A DNA stretch of 64,000 nt from NCBI GenBank assembly GCA_012729315.1, contig JAAYDI010000112.1:1-64000 (forward strand), in the 5' to 3' direction. This stretch comes from Planctomycetaceae bacterium (GTDB lineage: Bacteria; Planctomycetota; Planctomycetia; Pirellulales; Pirellulaceae). Position numbers and translations under genes: made by a program. The notes below the pieces were generated by a model that worked only from the letters and a program-made list of their open reading frames with translations, searched no databases and was not told the origin of the DNA. Below are positions 8,801 through 17,800 of this stretch, one piece after another; position 1 is the stretch's first letter; the number at the start of each line of letters is the position of its first letter.

Positions 8801-11800
8801 GGCCCGACATCGATTTCAACAGGATCGTCGAGAACACGACCAACGGGTTGTTCATCCGCGTGACGACGCCGGCGGGCACCGCGACCAAACCACAGACGGT
8901 GACGGCCCGCTGGGACGACACCGATATCGTCCACGTGCTGGCTCAGACCCTGTTCATTCAGGGCACCCCTGGTGGTCCGATCCTGGAGGAGTCCCTGCCG
9001 CCGTCGGAATTGATCAGCTTGACCAGCCTGCCGGGCGGGAATCTCGCCGCCGGCCTCTACAACTACAAGCTCGTGTGGGTGGATGCCAACGGCAACGAGA
9101 GCCTTGCTTCCATCCCCACTCGGACGCTGCAGGTGGACGACGGCAGTCGGATCCAGCTGACGCAGTTGCCGCCGGCCCCCACGGGATTCATCGCCCGCCG
9201 GCTGTATCGCAGCGAGAGCAACGGGCTGCCGACCGGCGAGTACCGCCTGGTGGCGCAGCTCAACACGTCGTCCATCACCTACACGGATGTCGGCAACCCG
9301 GGAGGGATTCTGCTGGATCAGAGCGGCGCGGCGGCGAACCTGCGGCGGGCACGGCTGGATGCCAGCCTGGTGATCGATCCCAACATCATCGTCAAGCTGG
9401 TCGGGGCCCGAATTGAAGTCGGCATGGGCGCCCAACTGGTCGCCGAGGGACGCGATGGGCAACAGGTCATCTTCACCTCGAAGATGGACGACGAGTTTGG
9501 TGCGGGAGGCACCTTTGACACGGGGAACGACGGCGCTGCCGTGGCAGCGGCCCCGGGCAACTGGGGGGGCATCTTCGTGAGCCCGACGGGCAGTGCGAGC
9601 ATTGACTACGCGCTGTTCACGTTCGGCGGAGGAGAGGTGCCGGTCGAGGGTTCGTTCGCCGGATTCAACGTGCTGGAAGTGCACCAGGCGGATGTCCGCG
9701 TGACCCGCAGCATCTTCGAGAAGAACGATGACGGCGTGGGGGGACAGGCCCCATCGCACCGGTTTGGCCGCGGTTTCAACGACACCGGCACCATCTTCAT
9801 CCGCGGGGCGCAGCCGGTCATCGTCGACAATATCATTCGCGACAATCTGGGGGCCGTCGTCAACGTGAACGTCAATGCCCTCGATCATTCGCTGGTCAGC
9901 GACCCCGGACGCTCCACCGGCCTGCTGGATCGGGCAACGGAAGTGCGCGATAACCAGGGTCCGCTGGTAAAGTTGAACCAGCTCGAGAACAACGGCATCA
10001 ACGGCATGATCGTGCGCGGCGAGACGCTCACCACCCAGAGCGTCTGGGACGACACGGACATCACGCACGTCGTCTTGGACACGATCTACATCTCCGACTT
10101 CCATACCTATGGCGGACTGCGGCTCGAGAGCAATGCCACCGAGAGTCTGGTCGTCAAGCTGTTCGGGCCCACGGCCGGGTTCACCGCGACCGGGCGGCCG
10201 CTGGACATCGACGACCGGATCGGCGGCATCATCCAGGTAATCGGCCAGCCGGGCTCGCCGGTGGTCTTCACGTCGCTGCGCGACGACACCACGGGAGCCG
10301 GGTTCCGCGTGTCGGACGGCATGCCGCAGACCGACACGAACAACGACGGCAGCGCCACGCTGCCGGGACCAGGCGACTGGCGCAGCATCCTGATCGACCA
10401 GTACGCGCACGACCGCAACGTTGACGTGTACGTGGAATCCGAGGCGGCCAACGTCGTCGCGCCGGGCTCCAACGCCACCACCAGCCAGGCCGAGATCCTG
10501 GGGGCCCTGGCGTCGAGCGAGAAGAACGGCGACGAGAACCTGCGGCTGGGCTTCGAGGTCCACGGGTTGCTCAACGACCGCAATGACATCGACGTGTACA
10601 GTTTCCAGGCCCGCGCCGGGACGGAGATCTGGATCGACTTCGACCGGACCCGGCATTCGCTCGACACCGTCGTCGAACTGATCGGTTCCGACGGCCAGCT
10701 GATCGCCCGGTCGGACAATTCGTTCCAGGAGTCGAACCGCGCGGAATCGATCGTGAAGGCCAACCCCTCGATCGACGCCAACGTGCTGCAGAAGTCCCCC
10801 TACCTCCAGGGGCGTGATACCTACACGACCAACCCGCGCGATGCGGGCATGCGCGTCGTGCTGCCCGGTGCCGTGGGGAGCGCGTTGACATCGTTCTACA
10901 TCCGCGTCCGCAGCAGCAGCGACAACCTGGCCGACTTGAACGCCGGCCAGACGATGGGGCGGTACCAGTTCCAGGTGCGGCTGCGGGAAATCGATGAGGT
11001 GCCCGGTTGCACCATCCGCTACGCCGACATCCGCTACGGCACGTACGGCATTGAGGTCTACGGCCAGCCGATCCACTCGCCGCTGCTGGGTGAGGCCAGC
11101 GAGGCCAACAATTCGGCCAACGATGTGATCGCCAACGCGCAGGCATTGGGCAACATCCTCAACACGGATCGCGCGGCGCTGAGCATCGCGGGCGAGCTGA
11201 CGGCCGCCTCCGATGTGGACTTCTACCGCTTCGATATCAACTACGACTCCGTGCAGGGGTCCGGGATCGTCAATCCCTTCCTGTACCTGTCGACGATCTT
11301 CGACGTGGACTATTCCGATCAGCTGGGGCGCTCGGATGCATCCCTGGCCGTGTTTGACCGCAACTTCAACCTGATCCTGTCGTCCAGCGGGGTTCGCGGA
11401 CGGGATAACTCGAACATCGCCGAGGACCAGCCGGCACCGCTCAACGGCGCCGACATGGACGACACGTCGCGCGGGTCGGCCGGCACGCTCGATCCCTTCA
11501 TCGGCGCGCAGTCATTGCCCGAGGGCACCTACTACCTGGCGGTCACCAACAGCAGTCGGATGCCCAACGAACTGAGCCAGTTCACGCAGGCCAATCCGGC
11601 CAACCCGCTGGTCCGGCTCGAACCGATCAACTCGATCAGGCGGATCGCCGAAGAACGGGTGGAGCAGACCGGGGGCTCGAACATCGCCGGCTCGCCGACG
11701 GTCGACCTGCTGGACGACATCAGCATCGTGCCGTTCACGCTCGGGGACGTGACGCTGTTTGTGGCCACGTATCCGGGTGAGCAGCCCACCTACGGGGCGA

Positions 11801-14800
11801 AGATCCATACCGTGGACCCGTTCACCGGCGCGCTGGAAACGACGCTCGGTGATATTTCCGTGGGGGGCAGCTTGCCGTACATCGGCGATATCGCCATGCG
11901 GTACGACGGCCAGATGTTCTCGTTCTCGCAGTCGTACTTCGCTCAGCTCGGCACCGACGGGACCGTCGGGAACTTCCTGCATATCGACACCGGCACGGCT
12001 GCCGCCACCAACCTGGGCGACGATGGTCTGCTGACCTACGTCCCCAATCCGAACGGCCAGGGATCTGTGCGGGCGGGGGGTGGCCAAGGTGTCGGCGTGT
12101 TCTTCAACGCCATCACCTTCGCCGGTAACGGCCAGTACGATCTGTTTGCGGTGGGGGACCGGGGCGATGCCGGGTGGGGGCTGGTCACGCGGGAAACCAA
12201 TATCCTGTACCAGTTCGACGCGAACACCGGCGTCGGGAACAGCATGTACTCGCCCGGCAGCGACCGGACCGGCTGCCCGCCGGGCGGCAACGAGTGCCAG
12301 CACAACGGCGCCGGCACCCAGATTCGCGAACGCGGACAGATCATCACGACCGGGTCGACCATCACCACTGCCGACGCCACCGATCTGACGGGCCCGTTTG
12401 ACGCGTCGATCAGCATCCAGGATGGCGCTGGGTTCCAGATCGACTCCGAGAGCTTCGAGTTCGACACCGGACCGGAAGTCATGGTACTCATCGACCCAGC
12501 GACGGGCCGGGTGATCCGCGACGGCGACTTCATGATCCTCGACGGCGACTTCTTCCAGTTCGATACCGGGTCCACGCTGGTCATCCCGGCGGATACCGAG
12601 GACTATGCGGCCGGTGCGACGATCCCCGACGGCCTGGTGCTCACCTTCTATGCCACCAGCGGCGCGATGGTGCGTCTGGAATTCGAGGACACCGATGTAG
12701 GGGATGGGCGGGAGACGTCCGGCTCGGTCCTGGTCAATTACGACGCCACCACGACGCAGGCTCAACTGCAGGAACGGGTGGTGAGCAGCCTGAACGCGGT
12801 CACCGTCTTCCCGGTGCGGGCGGCGGCGGTCGGGCCGGACCTGGTGTCGTTCACCCGCGATGCGCGGATCCACATGGACGGCCGGTTTCTGATCGACACC
12901 TCCAACACGATTCTGTCGACGCTGAGCCAGCCGGCGGTGGCGCTGGTGGCGGAAGAAACGATCCTGATCCCCAACAGCGGCTATGCCGACGCCGAAACGC
13001 TGACCATCAGTGACGGCAACAAGACGGTGCTGTTTGAGTTTGAAGATGTCAGCCTCGGCAATGGGCTGGTCAACATCGAGGCGGTGCCGATCAATTTCGA
13101 CGCGACATCCGACGGATTTGATATCTTCACGCAGCTGGTGGCCGGGATCCTGGCGAACGATCTGCGCGTCTCGCCGCAGGGCGTCGCCCTGCGCCCGTCG
13201 GAGGACGTCTGGGGGCTGCACCTCGAGACGTCGCTGAAGCTGTCGGGCGAAAGGGGGGATGCCCCGATTGTCGCCGTGATCAACGGTGCTCGGTTCAACG
13301 ACGGCGAGACCTTCGTCGTCGTGACCACCGACGGCAGGACCACCTTCGAGATCGATCTGGGTGACGGCGTGGCGGCCGGGAACGTGCAGTTCTCGGTCAC
13401 CTCCTTCGACACGGCGGTAGAGCTGGCGGAGCGGCTGGCCAGTTACGTCAATCAGTACACGGCTGCCGAGTCGCGGGCGGTGTACGAGACGGTCGACGAC
13501 GACGTGGCCTATGTGCTGGTCAATTCCCAGCAGATCCCGCTGGGACGCGCTACACCCGAAACCCCTCACATCTTGTTCCAGGAAGCCAGCGCCGGCCTGT
13601 CGCTGGTGCCGATCTTCGATTACCTGGCGAATCCGGACCATCCTACGTTCAGCGACATCGAAGGACTGCTCATGGGGTTCGAAGAAACCATGACGCAGGC
13701 GCAGTTCCAGCAGCAGCTGGCGAACGAACTGAACGTGCGGCGGACCATCACCAACGCATCGAACCCCGCGGGGGCGCCGATCGTCATCACGTCCGATAAC
13801 CACGGACTGCGCACGGGCCAGTCGGTCATGATCCGGGACATGGTGGGGGACCTGGTGCGGTTCATGCCGGGGCAGGTGTTCGCCAACGGCCTGTTCGATA
13901 TCACCGTGGTGAATGCCAACACTTTCTCGCTCAACGGCACGCAGTTCCGGAACTTCAGCGGCAACACGCTCTTCAACTATCAGGATGGCGGGGGGTATTT
14001 CATCAACTATGAAGCCAGCTCGATGGGCGCCCGGACGAACTTCCTCGGCGGTAATGTGGGGCGGTTCAAGGGCGTACCGATCTTCGTGGATCAAGGGACG
14101 CGCGGTGGAGTCAGTGCGGGGAACGTTCGCGTGCCGTTGCGGGCGGCCGACACGGCCAATCAAGTTGCGGCCGTGGTGGCCCAGCACATTAACCGCGAGC
14201 TGTTTCCGGAAGTTGTGGCCCGCGCCGGAACGGGCGTGGTCAACATCGTCAACGGCCAGGCGTTTGCCGACGCACCGCTGATCGCCAGCAACAGCGGAGC
14301 CGGTGGCCAGGTGACCGGCATCGCAATCGTGAACAACAACATGTACGCCGTGGACGATCGGGGCGGCCTGTACCAGATCCGAAACTACCGCAGTTCCAGC
14401 CTGTCCACGCAGTACATCACGAACATCGAGGGCATCGAGTTCGCCGGGCTGTCGGTCGGTCCGCAGCAGCTGCAGAACGGCGCCTACGCCGATCTGCTGT
14501 TCGGCATCAGCCGCAGCGGTCGCCTGTACGCCTTCGATACCCTTGGCCAGCTCCAGCCCATCTTCGTCGATGGGCAGACGAGCGTGCAGACGGGGGCGGT
14601 CGGCGAAGTGACGGGGATGGCTTTCTCGAACCTCGACAGGAACCTGTGGCACGTCACCAATAATCGCGCCAATGATCCGGGGCACGGCATCACGGTGCCG
14701 GTGGACGGCAGCCGTCTCGCGCGGAACGGCGGGAACAGCTACTATTTCGGGTTCCAGGACGTCAGTGCGAACGGTTGGACCAGCCTCGATCCAACCAATC

Positions 14801-17800
14801 GCAACAACTACAACTTCCCGGGAGGCGCTCACGGCAGCCTCGAGACGAATGCCTTCAGCCTTCAGGGGTATTCGGCCAGCGATGATCCGGTGTTGTACTT
14901 CAACTACTTCCTCCAGACGGAGAATGCGCTGTACAATCCCCAGCCGCTCGATCCGATGCGGGACGCGTTCCGCGTCTTCATCAGTGCGGACGGAGGCGAA
15001 TGGCAGCTGCTGGCGACCAACAACTCGTTCCGCAGCAATAGACTCTTGGACGACGAGTATGAGTTGGGCGAAGGCGCCATTCCCCAGATGGATCAGGTCA
15101 ACGGGCGGCGCGGCGTGCAGGAGCTCTTCGACAACACGAACAGCTGGCGGCAGGCACGCATCCAGTTGGCGCCGTGGGCCGGCATGGAGAACCTGAGGTT
15201 GCGATTCGACTTCTCCACGGCAGCCAGCCTGGATATCGGCGGTACGGCCGGGGTCGACATCTGCGGGGTGGCGGCCAGCAGGGTCCGCGACGGCGAAACG
15301 CTGGTAATCGATGACGGGGTCGTCTTCGAGTTTGATTTCGGCCACATCCTGGTGGCCCCCAGCGCGGCTGTCTTCACCGACGGCACACGTTTCGAAGCCT
15401 ACGGTACGCGGTTTGAATTCGATCCGCTGCTCGACGGTGTCACCGATGGCATCCCGATCATGTTGCTGCCAACCGACAGCGCGACGGCTGTGGCAGAGCG
15501 GATCGAACAGGCCTTGTTGGCTCGGTCGATCGACGTCGTCCGCGATGGAAACCGGCTCAACCTGCCGGCCCCCGGGGTAGTGGACGTGCTGGATTCGGCA
15601 CTGATCCATGAAGCGGAGCCGGGTGTCGACGGCACGAACATTCCGATGGTGGTGACGGTGTCGATGTCCTCCGACCAGGTGGCCGCTGTGGTCCGCAAGG
15701 CGCTGGAAGACCGGTTTGCCGGCGGCGATTTCGGGCCCGGTGAGGATGGCTTCCAGAATATCACCATGTACAAGGACCGCGTCCGCTTGGTCGGCCATTC
15801 CGTGACCGACGCGGGGCCGCTGAGCGTGATCGGCCAGCTGCAGGGCGACGAATTCGGCAGCTTCTATGCCTCCGGACCGCCGGCGCTGCCGGGACGCTTC
15901 GCCGGTTCGCTGCGCGGCATGAACAACAACTATGAGGGGGTCTATATCGACGACATCATCATCGGGTTCGCCGAGCGGGGTGAACTGGTTACGGGTGCCG
16001 TCGGAGATGCCAGTTTCGTGGCCAACCCGCAGGTGCCGGACTTCTCGGAACTGCAGGGGATGTACCAGGTGGAAGTCCGCCGCGGTCCGGAATACGGCTA
16101 CATGACCAGCAGTGCGGCGATGCCCTTCTGCATCCTCGAAGGGATGCCTCCGTTCGGCTGTGGCGGCCGCTCTTTCGACACCAACGACCGGCTGGGACAG
16201 CACATTTCCCTGGTGGCCCCCTCGGCCGACCAGTTACGGGATGGGCAGACGTTCCAGATCAGCGACGGGGTGAACACGGTGGTGTTCGAGTTCGAGGATC
16301 TGGACGTCGGTGACGGCGTGGCGAGCGGCAACCTGATGGTGCCGTTTGACGCGACGGCCTACGACCCGGTCACCGGCTCCTACGCGGCTGAGCCCGCGTA
16401 TGTCATCGCGCGCCGCATTCGCGACGCGATCAACAGCAGCCAGTCGCAGGTGATCATCGACATCGTGGCCGCGCTCGCGGACGGCGAGGTCGTGACGCCC
16501 GCGGCGCCGCCGCGCCCCAGTGTGTTCACGCCGCTCTACGCGGCCCCCAGCACGAGCAACGTCATCAATCTCTTCGGCAACGCCACCGGGGACGTGTTCC
16601 CGACGTTCGACTTCGGCGAGATTGAAGTGATTACCTACGGGTACTCGGAGGCGCTGGGCGTCGAGCATCAGATGGTCGGCGACAGCAATGTGTTCCGCGA
16701 TCAGGGGCAGATCCTGATCCATTCGAACATCGTGCGCGACTCGGCGCGGTTCGGCATCGTGGCCGATGCCGGCGACCGCAGTCGCAGCGACCTGGTGCCA
16801 GCCGCCGGTGTGCTCCCGCACGCCGGTCCTGCCGCGAACCTGCGCGTGCGGAACGCCGAACGCCTGACGCCGGGCGTGGTCATCATCAACAACGTGATTG
16901 CCAACAGCGGGGTGGGGGGCATCCTGTTCAGCGGCGATCCGGCCACCACCGGCGAACTGGGGAGCGTGCCCTTTGGACGCATCGTCAACAATACGATCCA
17001 CGGCAACGGCGGTGGCGTGGGGATCCAGGTATCGGAAAATGCCAGCCCGACGATCCTCAACACAATCGTATCGAACGTGGCCACCGGGATCAGCATCGAT
17101 GCCACGTCGACAACGACGGAAATGGGCGGTCTGCTGTTCCAGAACGTCGGGACACTGTCCACGACGGGGGTGATCGGCGCCTACGCGATCGTGCTCGGCC
17201 CGGACGACCCGCTGTTCGTCGATGCGGCGAACTACAACTTCCTGCCGGCGGCGGGCTCAAAGGCCATCGACAGCTCGATCGATTCGCTGGATGACCGGCA
17301 GAACTTGTTCTTCGTGAAGGATCCGCTGGGCATCTCCAAGTCCCCGATTCTGGCGCCGGCGCGCGACGTCTATGGCCAATTGCGGCAGGACGATCCCAAC
17401 GTCAACCCGCCAGCGGGCCAGGGCGAGAACGTGTACAAGGACCGCGGTGCCGTGGACCGGGTCGACTTCATCGGCCCCTATGCCCAGTTGATCAACCCGC
17501 GCGACAATGACGGAGAGGGGCATGACGCCAACCCGCGCGACACGATCGTGAACGTCGCGACGACACTCACGCACTTCAGCATCCAGCTGATAGACATGGC
17601 CGCTGGTGGCGGCGAAGGCACCGGCCCGAATGACGCCTCCGTGCTCGCTTCGACCGTGATGCTGCTCCGCGACGGCAGGACGCTGGTACGCGGCGTGGAC
17701 TACTCGTTTGCCTACGACACCACGAGTAACACGATCCGTCTGTCACCGATTGCCGGCATCTGGGAGCGGGATCGGCAGTATGAGATCAACCTGGTGAACG

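Noticed and set aside
6019-16203. Two very long minus-strand open frames (1,685 and 1,563 codons) opposite the giant gene
   Set aside because: They are His/Arg/Val/Gln-rich mirror images of a GC-rich coding strand, have no domains, and the plus strand shows clear motifs throughout. Codon bias on the real strand removes antisense stops.
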